A stretch of DNA of 64,000 nt from NCBI RefSeq assembly GCF_048771995.1, contig NC_133030.1, positions 52,412,501 to 52,476,500 of the forward strand, written 5' to 3'. The notes beneath the pieces were generated by a model. The model saw only the letters and a list, made by a program, of their open reading frames with translations. It searched no databases and was not told the origin of the DNA. Each line of letters starts with the position of its first letter. The first letter of the stretch is position 1. Made by a program: the position numbers and the translations under genes. Shown here piece by piece: positions 46,941 to 60,024 of this stretch. The DNA comes from Taeniopygia guttata (lineage: Eukaryota; Chordata; Aves; Passeriformes; Estrildidae).

Positions 46941-49900
46941 TGCCCAGCAGCACAGGACTGAGAATTTGAGAAAATGATATCACCATTTCTTAGGTTTGAG
47001 TAGCAGTACTTGCACTGCTTAATGAAAAAAAATTACACAGGAAACACCATTATTTTAATTCCACAGCTTCTTATAATTTGAAGGATTTGTGTGTCATTCT
47101 TGCATTGAAGTGTTTAGCACCGACCTATAAACTCCTGCTGTAATATTCCAGGAGGACTTGTCTTAGTCAATACCTAAAAACTTCAAAAATTAATGTGAAA
47201 AACAGGCTTTCAAGCATCACTCAGTGCTGACATACTACTAAAGGTGCAATGATTTTATTAACACAGCAAATTACTACTTCTTATTCATCTGCAGACATTT
47301 CTTCAATGGATGATACAATTTAAAATTAATAAATATGCTTTTAGATAGATACTTTTCAGAAATAATTTTTAAGTGATACCTTAAGAAACACATCATGCCA
47401 ATGTAGCCTTTAGGAATTGATGCCACTAGACAGAACCAAGGGTTTATTTTTACCTAATCTTGTGGCTATTTAAATCCAGGTATTATTAAGGAATGCAGTA
47501 TAACTAGGTTTTGGTCACCTGAAAACACCACCACCACTTCCTTACTCACTTTGCTTGTTTATGCCTTTTAGCTGTGGCTCGATGCTGCTTTACAGCTGTG
47601 GGAAAAATCACATGTGTGATTGGAAAAAATTAAAGGAACAAATTATGGTTTTGCATAATTTAGAAGCTTAGGTGGAGTAAGTTAACAGGGATGTATGTAG
47701 AAATGACTTTAAACAGCTCACTGTGATGTACACTTTTCTATTTCATTTACCTGTAGTTTGATCTGTGCTACTCCTTTTATTTCAAATCCATAGCAGTTCT
47801 GGTCCTTTTGTTACTAACCATTCAATAGCATCTTGACAGCAGAACTACATCTTCGTTCTCATTTAATAACTATTTATCATTCTGTATCTGCCCATTTTCA
47901 AGAAGGAATAAAGTTAAGTGTTCCAGAAATTGGAAAAAATTGAAACTTGACCTTTATTAAGTGGGTTAATTGTCACAATCTCAGCATGTACAAAATTAAT
48001 GACCAAAAAGTGGAACTTCAGAGTTTCAGAAGACTAGGTTAATGTCCAAAAAAGCCTAAACTCTGACCTTCTTGACATATGCCAAAAGAAACAGCCACCC
48101 TAATAAATTACTACCTGTGTGCAATTATAATAAACCATTCCTAGCATCCAATCACTTGATTTAATTGCTGCAAGGCAGTGGGACTTATAGATATTGAAGG
48201 CAATCTAAAAATTCCTTTGCAGTTCATAGGAGGTTGTTTGTGCATGCCTGTTTCAGCATGGAGATTCAGTTTTAAAGCACATTATTCATACCTTTGGACC
48301 ACAAATCTGTGTACAAGCCCACTTACTAGTGCTGAAATTAGGAGCCTTGGCTGAGGCATTAACATTACTGAAAGCGGTGAACCAGTGTGGGATAAAGCAA
48401 AGGCAATGGAATTTCCCTTAAACCCATATCATAAAGCAGTTGCTGGATGCAGAACACCTACACAGTTTCCAAATTTCAGCTTACATAGGAGGAAAAGGCA
48501 ACTTCTGTGAATACGACAACAAACCGCAGCACATTTAAATCAAACAGCATTTGCAAAAAGAAAGCTAAAAGAAAGAAATGAATGCTCCATTTGCATAGGT
48601 CCAAGGTAGCAGCACAATGTGAAATCTACTGACTTCCACAGTACCAGGTCAAACACTGATGAACTGGCCCAGAGGACAGCCCACACTCCTCCACAGATAG
48701 AAATGCATCTAGGGAACAGGCAGGTTGCCCCAGCTGAACACAACACAAGAAGGTACCTGGTCAGAAACAAGGCTGCAAGCTGGAATGAAGCTACTCTTGG
48801 TGCTTGCCATGCATAGGATGTTACAGGGAAATTTGCTTTTTGCCCCTGTTAATCCTATTCAAAGGACAACTGATTTGTGTGTTCAGGGCTAGCAAGTTAG
48901 CCCATTTTTTTAAAACAGTAAACTTAAATAAAATACCACTGTTTAAGTTCAGTTACCTAGTTCTGATGGTGTTTGAATCTGTGCTCAAGTAATGGCAACT
49001 CAGTTGTGAAACCAGCATTACTCACATGGAAGTCTATCCCCTATACTCATGCACATTTTAAGCACCTTTCTGAAGAAGCAAAGTCAAGTCTCAAAGGGCT
49101 ACGGATCTGTTTCACTCCAATTCACATCCAGGTGCTCAAAGATGCACCACAAGATGTGGTGGTCAGCATCAACTATTTTGCCATGTCTGAACTGGATTTA
49201 ATTGAAAAATGATTGTCTGGTTTCTCCAGATAGGGAAGACAGAAGACTCAGGTTCAGAAGCTTCTTCTGTACTTGATAAACTTTAAATAATAAAATAGTT
49301 CTATACACAAAAAATCACATGGAGGCAGGTCCCTAATTCTAGACACATTGTTTCAGGTGACTGACCTGAATACACTATCTTCTATTTCCATACTGCTCTC
49401 TGTGGCTTTGTCCTTCAGGCTCCAGCATGTCCCTTCCATGCTGGATCTGCAAAGCCTTTCCTTAACCCCCAGCACTGAGCAGTTGTGCCACAATGGCAGA
49501 GGAGCAGGTAATGAACACTAAGTCCAACCCAGACTCGCTGAGGTTACCCCAGCACTGCACTGACAACAAGGCAGCAGCCACTTAGATCTGCTCTTCACTG
49601 CCTGTTCAACACAACTCTGTGATCCGTACGTGTTTGTGATCCATAGTGAAGCCCCTGCCTAATTGTGAAATTTCACAGTAATTACAGAACTAATTGGAGA
49701 TTATTTTAAACACTTATGGAAATAATTTCTGATCTTCCTATTCTTCAGAAGAACAACTCCTGCCTCCCAGACAAACTAGCTGCTCTTCACTTGTCCAGCT
49801 CCTATTTTCCACTTAGGAAAGGACATCTCCTTAGTTTCCTCCCCTACCTAGCTTAATCTCCTATGATTAAAAATTACACCAGGTCCAGAAACCAGGACCA

Positions 49901-51484
49901 TTTGTGGTTTGCTTTTTTCTTAATTATGGATTGAGAGTTGTTTTTTTTTTTTTTAATTTTAACTGAAAAATCCTCCACATGGTTTCCAAACTTGTGGCAT
50001 TTGTTAGGAAATAGATGTAGAACCCACAAAATGCTAAGAAAGCTCTTCTAACCATGAGTCACCAATTTATGTGCAGTACTTTGCACAGCATGCAGTGCAT
50101 GCAAAGAAGGAAACTCGATAGAAACTATTAAATATAGATGTAATTACGTGAAAATCATGTGGTCATATCTGACTTCAACAAGGATCAGTTAAAAATGTTC
50201 TAGAGGAAAAGGGATGGGTAGATAAATTTGGTAGGGCAACGTTTTCACTGAAAACTCCTGTTTAGAGGACCTGGACTGAGTTTCAGTCTCTAAAGTCAGG
50301 AAAGAAAAGCAGATTTTGGGAGCACCTTTCTTTTGTCTGATTGAAATACTTCAAATGATGTTTCATAATTACTTCACAGGCCTTTCTATAAAATGAGGGA
50401 GAGAGAAGGGGCAGCAGTAGATACTATACACTGTTTTTAAACATGTGAACTAGAGAAGATTCTGTAAACTCAATCTTCCAGAATACCTTTGAATCATGTG
50501 AGTTTCATGACTCCATGATGATCATTCCTCCCTAAAGGCATATCAGCCTCAAGAAGGCAGCTACTGTTGGGTTGCACAGATTTCTGTACATACCACCTTA
50601 TAACGACGTCTGAGGCAAAGAATATCTATTCTAGCCAAGAACAAAAACCATCCCACCTCCCCAGCCAGAAGGCTCTCATTTCTCCTTCACTCATGACAGC
50701 ACTTAAGCTACAGTTGCATTTACACTTTAAAAATATTTTTCAGGCTGGCATTTGTTGCTCGATTTTGTATATTTGACTTTATCAAGAGGGAAATATGGAC
50801 ATCACCTTGTGGCACGGACCCAAACTAGTTACAAGTTGTTAGGGAAATGATTCATCAGTAGGTAGGTTCATGTAAAATTCAAAAGGCTTTTTTTCCCCTG
50901 TTTTGCTTTTGGAGAACAGTCCGAGAAATGCAAGTGATGTCTTTCTTACAGGAATACTTTAGATAGCTAAACAGAAGCAAGATTTGGCATTTAGCCTGGG
51001 ATTAGTGTGAACAGCCTCTTAACCAAACATTATGAAGAAAGTTAACTTTAAAATGCTTTGAAAGGTCTGTTTTCCTGACAGATGGTAATAAGGGCTCATC
51101 AGTGCCAATTTTTTTTGTTTCCACCTCAGTTTTCAAAAGCTCAAGTTTTAGATTAGTGCTTCTGAAGGAACCATTACATGCATAGAGGAAAAATGCAAAT
51201 TACAAAATTAGATTACTCACTATTTTTATTGTGTGTAACATATTTTTCTAAATAACACTAACAGATGAAGAGCAAGAATTTGACCATGCACTCAGTAGAA
51301 CACTTTCCCTTTCTTTTACTAGAATCCTTTTCCATTTTCCCCAACTATTTGTCCTTTAATCTTTATCTGTACTCCTGGACAGATATTCCTCTCCCCACAG
51401 ACCCCAAAAGATACAGCAATCAGAAGCAGGTAGAGGTTTTGTTTGTATAATACATTCACTAGTGAAGACATGGTAGAACTATAT
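46941..51484. other. Intergenic DNA downstream of SETD3
   Basis: Unique AT-rich sequence with short T runs (for example about 49940). No gene or transposon was recognised. The right end may include a longer SETD3 3' UTR, because a second AATAAA lies at 51225 on the minus strand. Confidence 0.65.
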
Positions 51485-51490
51485 TTTATT
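51485..51490 (-). terminator. Candidate distal poly(A) signal of SETD3 (AATAAA)
   Basis: The minus strand reads AATAAAAT here, the first canonical AATAAA on that strand after the SETD3 stop. A second canonical hexamer lies at 51225-51230 and is followed by a less favourable context. Either could end a long 3' UTR isoform. Confidence 0.4.
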
Positions 51491-52691
51491 CAAGAAAACC
51501 CACATATTCTTTCCTGTGGAGACCACAGGCTTTGCTAAGCCATAGATATTAGCAAATACTGGAACAAAATACAGTGTATCAGATTCAATCAAAGCATTTA
51601 AATTCTGAATTACAGTTATAATTTTAAGGGAAGGCTAGTTTCAGAATTGCATCATAGTATCTAGTACAATGTTGTGCAATGTAAGTGGCAGAAACAGAAG
51701 TGGAGTATTGGTCCTAATAAAACCCCAAATGTAATGACTCTTGTATGACATTTAACTTGTCAAGACAACAATTCCAAAACATTCTACCAAAGGCAGCATA
51801 TAGTTACAAAAATACTGGTCCAGCATCTTGTTAGTGATGAAGCAATATCCAAGGTGCAATGGCAACATGCCATTCTTAGTGAAATACTTTTTAAAAAACT
51901 ATTTTTTCTATTTTCCCCACACTGATACTAGCTGAACACCAGAACTTCTATGACAACCTGAAAGAAGGTCACTACTTAAATGTGTATTTCACCAAAGATT
52001 GATGCAAAAACACATGTTCCAGGTTGCAGTATGAGAGAAGCAAAGGTTAAAAAAAAGTACAAATGTGCCAAAAGACGTTTTACTGCAACTGATCTTAGAT
52101 GAGCAGTTTGCAACCTCTATTGAGTTTAAAACAACTGTCCAAGCCTTCCATTCTATCCATTATCATGAACTTAAGGATACAAAAGTAAAAGACAAAGTCC
52201 TTAATACTGAGAACAGATTTAAACCACTTTATACTCCTCTGAATTTTTCCACAAAATAAAAATATTCTGCCCTCCTCTCCTCCTAATATGCTGGTAATTT
52301 CAAAGTCAAGCGATGGAATGACCCTTGTTCTGATATTGCACAGTGCTAGGACTGTATGGTTTCCACTTAGAAGTTCAAACACAAACTATGATAGTGACCA
52401 AAACTGCTGGTGACAGTAGACCTGCTTAAGTTGTGGAGGTATCGCAAGAAATGTGCATCAGATGAAGACACAATCTAAATGGCAAAAACCACTGCAGACT
52501 TGGCTGTGGTTTTGACTTGGGCCAAAAATACATAAACCTGTTTGCCATTTCCTTTGAGGAAGGCAGGATCAATTAATATCTTAACCAAAAGACAAAGCCG
52601 AGTAAGATCAGGTAACCATGTGAATTCAATGTTACATTCAATAACACAGAAATGAAGGAGTAGCAGACAAGAACATTATTAATATTTTCTT

Positions 52692-52697
52692 TTTAAT
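52692..52697 (-). terminator. Candidate proximal poly(A) signal of SETD3 (ATTAAA)
   Basis: The minus strand reads ATTAAA about 0.87 kb after the SETD3 stop. This is the common variant hexamer and would produce a 3' UTR of ordinary length. Other ATTAAA matches close to the stop (about 53226 and 53530) exist by chance in this AT-rich DNA. Confidence 0.35.
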
Positions 52698-53560
52698 AAT
52701 GGTTTAGACAAAAGTGTAGCTTTGAAAATCTCTAGTTAATTGTGAATACCTGAAGAAGAAGCTGGGACGTGACTTCACTTTGATCAGTTTAAAGCTGTGG
52801 CTTGGCCTATCTGCTTGCAAAATCTCCAGTAGCTCTGCCAACATTGTAAATAAAAACTACTGCCTGGAAATAAAAAGTAGTCAGCCTTTAAAAGTTCATG
52901 AATGTTATATTGTAGCAGCCTAACTCTGACTGAAGAAGAAAGATATTTTATACAGTAAACAAAAGACAAAGTAAACTGAAATCTTCTGAGATCACTTTAA
53001 GTGTATACAGTTTGGATTCTCATTGACATTTAAAACTACCAATCATAAGGTTGCCACCTTACCTTTTTCTGGACTGGCACACCTGATTTTAAACAGGTTT
53101 TCCTCCAGTCTCCCAAGTTTCTGATCCTCTCATTCAGTTTTCTGCTGTAATGCTCCCCTACCTTCATGCTGAATACCGAGTCAGTCCTGCCTTCTGCTTT
53201 TCTTGGCAGGAGGCAGAGCAAGCTTTTAATTTCGGTAGTCAGAGTGACAGAACAACAAACGCACAGCAGATAGAAGAGCTTAATTCTTCCCCAGGAAGAA
53301 AATACATTTGGTTCAACAAAGGGCTGCAAAATCTTCCAAAGGCACCTCTTTCCCCAGTTTTTGCCTGAAAGCAAGATGGCAATCTTAATTGAAAAGGGAT
53401 GCTAAATCTTTTAAATAACTTAAAAATTCATTTTTATATAAAGCAGCAAAACCATTTTTCTCTGCAGAAAGAGAAATGTTAACAAAGGAACACACCAACA
53501 TAAATGCACTGTTGATAAACTTCAGCTAGTTTAATTTCACAAGGAAGTAAAATTTTAGGA

Positions 53561-54004
53561 CTATTCTTTAACCTCATCAGTACTTTCTGAAGAAGATTCT
53601 TTGGCATCTTCAGTCCCTCTGTTGCTTTTCTCTTTACTAAGATTTTCACTTTCTGATTTGGTCCCATTAAATAAAGAGTTTTCACCATTTACAAACCCAT
53701 TCTCTGTGACTTCAGCATCAATGGTTTCATCAATCTTTAAGTCCCCTTGCTCTTCCACGTCTTCTAGGTTTCTCAAGACAATAGGGAGTCTAGAGTCTGC
53801 CACAGTGTTCTCCAACAAGGCAATATGGCCCTTGTCATACTTGGGAAGTGGAGCTCCATCTGCCATTTGTTTGCTGTAATACTCTCTGCTGGCAGCTGCG
53901 CTCTTCACTGCCTTCTCCAGGATCTCTTTTTCACCTAAGCGCAGTTTGATGGCCATTATCGCATGTGGAGTGAGGTCATGAGTCTCCAGGAAGGACTTAT
54001 CAAC
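53561..54004 (-). CDS. SETD3: SETD3, last coding exon with stop codon (acidic C-terminal tail)
   Basis: This 444-nt terminal exon encodes 147 residues and a TAG stop at 53561-53563. It begins VDKSFLETHDLTPHAIMAIK, directly after acceptor TCTTCTAACAG. The conserved MAIKLRLGEKEILEKAVKSA helix is followed by ADSRLPIVLRNLEDVEEQGD. The tail is low-complexity and rich in Glu, Ser, Asn and Lys, ending STDEVKE (human ends STAGVKE by recall). The tail is the fast-evolving, probably disordered part of the protein. Summed with the other exons the window holds 310 C-terminal residues. Added to 283 upstream residues this gives about 593, against 594 in human, so there is no sign of truncation. Confidence 0.97.
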   Translation of the reverse strand, partial: VDKSFLETHDLTPHAIMAIKLRLGEKEILEKAVKSAAASREYYSKQMADGAPLPKYDKGHIALLENTVADSRLPIVLRNLEDVEEQGDLKIDETIDAEVTENGFVNGENSLFNGTKSESENLSKEKSNRGTEDAKESSSESTDEVKE

Positions 54005-54616
54005 CTGTTAGAAGAGAAAAAGCAAATCTGCTACTAACACAATAAAACAGCCCCTCACCTCATCTCTTTCTCTGAGCAGGAAGTGACACCAGGCTCTCCA
54101 GGGGGAGCCAAATGGACATGAGGGGGGGGTCTTCAAGGAGTCCCAGTGAAATTTGTCATGAAATCATAAAAAAGCCCAAAATTTCTGCACACAAATCAGT
54201 CTGCATGACAAGCAAAGTCAGATTACTTCACAAATACATGCAACATGTAGGTTCACTTATACATTTGCAATGGAAGCACATTTCTTTGCAGTCTGAGAAT
54301 GCAACTACCAGACAACAAGTTGAAACTGATTCCCCATCTTATTTGCAGGGAAAAAAGCAGGTAGTCTCTACTTGGAAAATCAAAGGAAAAATACATTAAC
54401 AAAATTACATTAACAAAATTTCCTTTTTTGCAATCTTATTTGATTTTACTTAGATAATGCAAAATTGTTTCTGCACTTAAAAAGTACAGAATGAATTATG
54501 TACTAACATTAAGGTTGAATTTTGCAAATATAAGATGGAGGACAAAATAGCTTTTCCTACAATCACAATGCACAGAAGAATTCAGACTTTTAAATTACAC
54601 ATAATGATAATTTTAC
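54005..54616 (-). other. SETD3 last intron (612 bp)
   Basis: GT-AG intron between the last two coding exons, donor GTAAAATT and acceptor TCTTCTAACAG. It contains a short G8 run at about 54123. I see no nested gene, RNA or transposon. Confidence 0.9.
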
Positions 54617-54777
54617 CTCCACAGTTGTTTTATAGGTTTTCAAAAGCAGGGATGCTCTGGCTTCCAGGAATGTCCAAAGTTTAACTTCATTGTCCCAGCT
54701 AACAGGAAAGTCAGAGTTCCCCAGAGTGAAGATTTTGCCAATTGCATGCTCACCTATCAAGTGCTCCTTCAGCTCTT
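54617..54777 (-). CDS. SETD3: SETD3, second-from-last coding exon
   Basis: This 161-nt exon encodes ELKEHLIGEHAIGKIFTLGN, then SDFPVSWDNEVKLWTFLEAR, then ASLLLKTYKTTVE. It is the helical C-terminal part of the Rubisco-LSMT-type substrate-binding domain that positions the actin peptide. The acceptor is TTATTGCAG and the donor is GTGGAG followed by GTAAAATT, a somewhat weak donor. The first two bases complete a Glu codon and the exon ends in phase 0. The reading agrees closely with human SETD3, with a few conservative changes. Confidence 0.96.
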
Positions 54778-56488
54778 CTGCAATAAGTATAAAACCAATC
54801 TGTTAAAAAACAATCTCATCATTCACTTTGTCAGTTGACAAACTGCAGAAAGATTTATTTTCAATCATATATCTTTGAGCAGCTAGCAAAAAATAACCCT
54901 CTCCTCAAATAAGAATTATCAGATATGCTGCTTTTTTTTTTCTAGGATTTGCCTCAAAGAGACAACTGAAAGTCTTCAGGTCAGCAGAAAATGGGCCTTC
55001 TCTCCACCTGGAAATAAAGATACTTTAGATATCACAGCTTCTCATACACAGCGTAAATCTGTGTCAGTGAAACAATGTTTTGTAAAATCATTCATAAATG
55101 AAAGGGAATAGATATGTAAAGAGTGCAATGAACTTTTTGAGAATAAAAGGAACAGGCCAAAGAGTGTGCAAATAGCAATGGAATTCTTTTTTCTACTGTT
55201 TTGATAATATTTTTCAGTAGCAGAAACTTCCTGCAGGTGGTCAGAAAAGACATCCATCAAAACTCAAGAGCAGAAAAAAATTCAATAAGCTCCTTGACAT
55301 TACACAAATTTAAGTTTTAATTAATAAATTTAACTACTGCAAAGCAGTTATGACAAACTTCACCAAGAGCTTGCATGTAGTTTCTCAATAAATCATTTTC
55401 TTAAACAGTATTTAAGACATATAAATAAAGTGAGCATAATCATATACCAGAGAAACGCAATTAAAGCATTCTCTAGCTATATTTTCCTCTCCAAGCCAAA
55501 ATTCACTCCCTCATCAGCATCCTAAAATTTTCTTCTCTTGAATTTACTTTCCAGAAATATCAGGCAATTGGAAGAGATGGATGTTTTAGGTCCCTATACA
55601 GTTCCAGTATATTGTAATTTCTCAGTAAGGTCTAAAAGATGGATGACATTAAGTTACATTGTTTTTACTAAAGAAAGCAAATAGACCACATGCAAAAACT
55701 CAACTATTTCAGTATTCCTGCTGGCACAAAAAATCCACATCATCTGCACAGTACTCCTAACTGCAAGGGAGCTCTCTCACTGTCCTGACAACTGTCACAT
55801 CCAGAACCTTCAAAACTGCATTTAACCAGCAAGGAGCTACATGAGCATTTAATGAGAAGATTCACATGCAAAAATAAGGTGAATATTTATTAAATGTACA
55901 TATATTTTGTCCAACAAATAAAAATAACAGAAGAGAAACACTAGGAAGACAGTCTGCAAATACCGAAATTTGGTTTAGATTACCAGTTACCAAAATATTG
56001 AATATTTAGATCACAAATTGCTAGAATATTGAAAATATTAAACTTTGAAATGTCTCTTCCATATTTCCTCTACAGTACAGAATAATCCAATTTCATACAT
56101 AAATTATTCCAGTGGTGATGACTAAAATGGTGTGATTTTAAGCATGCAAACCCCTAGGTCTTGCATTATCTTGTTCTGCAAACTATTTTGGAACCTAAGA
56201 ACTAGAGATCCAATTCCAAAGCTCACTCATTCACAGGAATCTGGAGGATTAAAAGAAATAAAAAATTGTATCATCTCATGCTTTCAGAGTTACTGAAATA
56301 TTCCCTCAGATGGCATGGCCATAGATAGGGGTTCTCAGTAGCTTATTGATTCATTTTTAACTTAAACTCCTCAATTTTCTGATCACCTGTCTTAATGTTT
56401 TTTATCAATGTTTATCCCATTCCTGCATTAACAGGAATCCCCGCAACAAGACACACATAAATTAGGTTATTTTCACAAAATATCCTAC
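54778..56488 (-). other. SETD3 intron (1711 bp)
   Basis: GT-AG intron, donor GTAGGATA and acceptor TTATTGCAG. The content is unique AT-rich sequence with no recognised repeat or exon. Confidence 0.9.
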
Positions 56489-56574
56489 CTTCACTCATAC
56501 AAAACACTCGAAGGAAGGCCAAAAGCTGTGCAGAGATTGCTGGCTCAGTGGAGTGCAAGGCAAAAACACTTGAA
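56489..56574 (-). CDS. SETD3: SETD3, third-from-last coding exon
   Basis: This 86-nt exon encodes SSVFALHSTEPAISAQ, then LLAFLRVFCMSE, which matches the SETD3 substrate-binding domain after residue 364 (human SSVFALHFTEPPISAQ by recall). The acceptor TTTATTAG lies just above 56574 and the donor is GAAG followed by GTAGGA. The first base completes the Thr codon of the previous exon. The last G pairs with AA of the next exon to give Glu. The phase arithmetic (1 + 84 + 1) closes exactly, which fixes both boundaries. Confidence 0.96.
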
Positions 56575-57215
56575 CTAATAAAAGAGATAATCAAACAACA
56601 ACAGTAAATACAAGTGCAATTGTCATATCTTTAAACTTATTTTTAACATAAAAGACTATAAAGTAAACAACAAATGCACTGCTACAAAAGTAATTTTTTA
56701 AAAATTAGGTAATATGAGCTCAAATGAAAAATCTTCCCTAACCTGTATCTGAAAAGAATTATTATCTCTACAATTTTACACTTAAAATTATTTTATACAG
56801 CTTTCATAATAAATTCATGAAAATGCAATGTTTCATGTCTGCTGCTCCTAATAGTACCCTCTGGACTGAAATGACTAAAGGAAAATACTGTGATTCACAT
56901 ACTGAGCATTGTAGTATGTCTGCAAGGGATAGGAAAGAAAGTAAAAACATAGATTGCTTCAAATTAATCTTTGCTCTGTTTTTGTTCAAATGGTTATTAA
57001 AGCAAAGGCTTTTTCCTTATATATGGTTCAAATTAGATGATAATAAAGCTCAGAGAACTCCTGTAAATATTATTACAATAACTTTAATTCGCTATACAAA
57101 CAGGAGAAATATTACACCTAAGAAAATTATCACAAAAGAGCTCCATATATGCTTCACTGGACACTATATACTTTGGAAATGTTTTTAAAAACCCATGGCA
57201 ATGTGTTTTACTTAC
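56575..57215 (-). other. SETD3 intron (641 bp)
   Basis: GT-AG intron, donor GTAAGT and acceptor TTTATTAG. A 123-codon plus-strand ORF at 56817-57188 lies inside it but has no recognisable domain and runs through AT-rich intronic DNA, so I do not treat it as coding. Confidence 0.9.
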
Positions 57216-57382
57216 GTTGGGATACCAGCACGAGCTAAGACCTCTGCCTTCATAGCATACAGCCTGTCACTTTTACTCACGCCAAGCTTTATTTTCACTC
57301 TGTCATGTGAATTATTATCAAAGAAAAAACCACTGTGGATCACAAATTCAGCGTTTGACCGAGTGCCATAAAAAATGTAAAT
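57216..57382 (-). CDS. SETD3: SETD3, fourth-from-last coding exon (catalytic tyrosine motif, start of substrate-binding domain)
   Basis: This 167-nt exon encodes IYIFYGTRSNAEF, then VIHSGFFFDNN, and ends ARAGIPT with a split last codon. The IFYGTR segment is the closing SET motif; in human numbering its tyrosine is Tyr313 and its arginine Arg316, both reported to shape the actin-peptide and SAM site. The C-terminal half starts the Rubisco-LSMT-like substrate-binding domain. The acceptor is CTTCTAG and the donor is AAC followed by GTAAGT. It starts in phase 0 and leaves two bases (AC) that pair with the first base of the next exon to make Thr. No substitution is visible at the catalytic motif, which suggests a functional enzyme. 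Confidence 0.97.
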
Positions 57383-60024
57383 CTAGAAGGATGAAAAGAG
57401 AAGTGAAGGGTCGGGGAAAAAAGCTTAAGATCAGCTAACAAAATTGACATAATTTGAAAGATATTTTCTAGAAGAGTTACTATTGTGAGTACAAGGTATA
57501 TTTGGTAATATGAAGAAATATGCTTTGTTTTCTGGTATTGACTCAAATGCTGTATATAATGTGGCAATTACACTTTTGAGGTATCTGTAAACATATCCAT
57601 GTAACAAAGACTTTGAAAGCCAAGAAAAAAATTTTATTCTGTACTTGGAAATAAAAATGTTCTGGTTTCTCACACTGACAAAAAGTACCAGCATATAGAA
57701 ATAAGCTTTCAAAGGCTTATTAAAGGCTAAAAAATCAGAGTCAAGGAGGGCCCATTAAAATGGTGTTTCTGGAGTCATTTTCCCCAACCAAATGTCCATG
57801 CAAAACTATACTGCTGATAGATCAACTTTACTTTCATTAAATGTTACCTTAAGATATGGACATACCACAGTACATCATACAGAGAGATCTGAGCTGTGTT
57901 CAGCCAATATTTATTTTTGTTTTACTCTGAACTCTTTTCTATAGAGCATATAGTTACTTTAATTCACATTTAAAAAGAAGTTCCTAAATATAACCTGCAG
58001 AATGTATTTAACTCAGGGCTAGGCAGAATGAAATTCATGGGACTAGAGGTCAGGGTAGCAACTGTATTCTCCCACATCAAGAGGATATTTTCCATTTTGT
58101 GTTTGATAACAAAATTGTCAATCAGAAAAAAAAGTTCCAGTAGTTACAGAATTCCCTTCAGAACCTCAGAGTACAGCAGTGCTCTGGATACCTGCAAGCT
58201 TCCATTCCTCTCCAGCTGACAGAGGAAAACACAGTAACAGCAATGCTGCCATTTACTTTCTCTGCTTTCAATTTTGTATATGAGCTATTTATCCTAAGCA
58301 CTGCAAGCTTAAGTATGATATTGAATTATATAAAACATTATCCTGTTACACTCATATGACGAACACGTGACCTGACTAGGTGTATTAAGGCAGTGGGTAA
58401 GGAGAGAGTTGCTCACCCTCTCAAGTTTTAAAACTACTGTGATACATCTCATATTAAACTAAAAGTCAGATATCATGTATAGATTACACAGTATGCTCTT
58501 ACGCCCCAAGACTGTTTTACAAAAAAATCTAATTAAACAGAGTGAGAATTGCTTTATTTCAGGCCAGTGTTTGACAGACTCTGTGGACCTCTGCTGCCTA
58601 AAATTTTTTAGTAGTAAAAGCATGGATCATACACTCTTCCTGCTGAAACTGTAAGAAATGACATCTGCATGGTATATTAAAGGACTGAAGCATTATATAA
58701 TTACAGTGCTTTAAAGATGTCACTAACAGTTAAAGTTTGCACAGAAATTCTGATAAATAGCAGACAAAGTGAAACTACTAAAATAAAATTGAAATATAGG
58801 AACCCTCTATAATTGAAATGGAGAGAGCAGCCAGAACAGCTATATGACACATTCATTGCCAGCTGTGGAAAATTATAAATTGGATCACTTCTGGAAAAAC
58901 TGTGGACCCCTTTTAACTCATCACAGCACAATTGGAAAAAACAGAAAATATTTGACTACCATAACAAATTCTGAGAGCAAAAATATACAATCACTGTAAA
59001 CCTCAGCATAGCAATGAGGATAAATACACTTTTGGAAAGATGTATTCAAAAAAGAAAAAATGACAGACATTTCTTTGTTTAAAAAAAGCTAACAATGCAA
59101 AAGAAAAATTAAAATAAAAATATTATAAATTGTAAGACTGGCAAATAATAGAGTAAAAGTAATAACTCAGACATTGAGTTACAAAATATTTCAGGATATT
59201 TCATATACAAAGGCTTTGTCTGGCCATGCTGACTGCACAGGCAGTAGTCAGGAGTACTACTCCACTTGAGGGTTTAGGCTGGCTGCTGACACAGCACAGG
59301 AGCTTCCTACACTCCTGGAACCACTGTCTTCAGTGCATCACTAGTTTGGACACTCAGTTTTGTTTTTCAGCAGTTCTGATCAAAATACTGGATTCTGAAT
59401 TGTTCCATGCATCTTTGCAAGACTCTCCTGCTGTCTCAGGATGAAGAGGTAAATGCATGCATGCCTGTGTGAAAGGGATGGAGTATGTTTTTAGGTTCTT
59501 TCTCATTTCCATTAAGCATTGCAATGACAACAGCATGGGTTAAAATGACTGGCAACTGTACTACATTTCACCTCTTTTAAATGAATGAAGACTAACAAGA
59601 AACATAAGCCAACACACACCATTGTTAAAAAAAAAAGACTCTACAATCCATTATTGCAAACAAATCTAAAAAATATTTATCTTTGGTCCTTTGGATATGG
59701 CCTTTTACTAAGCTCTTCCAGAATACCAAACTTGGTGACTGTGTATGTTCACTCACCAATGATTAAATATTTCAATTAGTTCTATAAAAGACGAGGAATA
59801 AAACTCTCCTACAGTTGGGGTCTACCAAGTGATAGAAAATATTCTGAAAAATGTACATGTTTTTAGTTTGGTAGCATTTTCACTCAAAATTAGCTCAACA
59901 TAATAAAATTCAACTGTAGCAGGGTTTAATCCACACCACTGCTTTATTAAAATTTTCTAGGGAGTCATCAAGTGTTCAAAGAACTTAATGGAGCAACAAT
60001 AATGTAAACAACTCTTCACACTAC
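57383..60024 (-). other. SETD3 intron (2642 bp)
   Basis: GT-AG intron, donor GTAGTGTG and acceptor CTTCTAG. The sequence is AT-rich with no recognised transposon. Scattered short ORFs in both strands show no family similarity that I can see. Confidence 0.9.

Larger units (their letters stand above)
51485..53560 (-). other. SETD3: SETD3 3' untranslated region (right boundary certain, left end estimated)
   Basis: Sequence downstream of the SETD3 stop on the minus strand has no further ORF or repeat. Candidate poly(A) hexamers on this strand are ATTAAA at 52692-52697, AATAAA at 51485-51490 and AATAAA at 51225-51230. Use of the first would give a 3' UTR of roughly 0.87 kb, close to the roughly 1 kb I recall for human. 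Use of the second gives about 2.1 kb. The left end is therefore an estimate. Confidence 0.55.

Noticed and set aside
56817..57188. 123-codon ORF in a SETD3 intron, plus strand
   Set aside because: AT-rich intronic reading with no family similarity; antisense to a proven gene.
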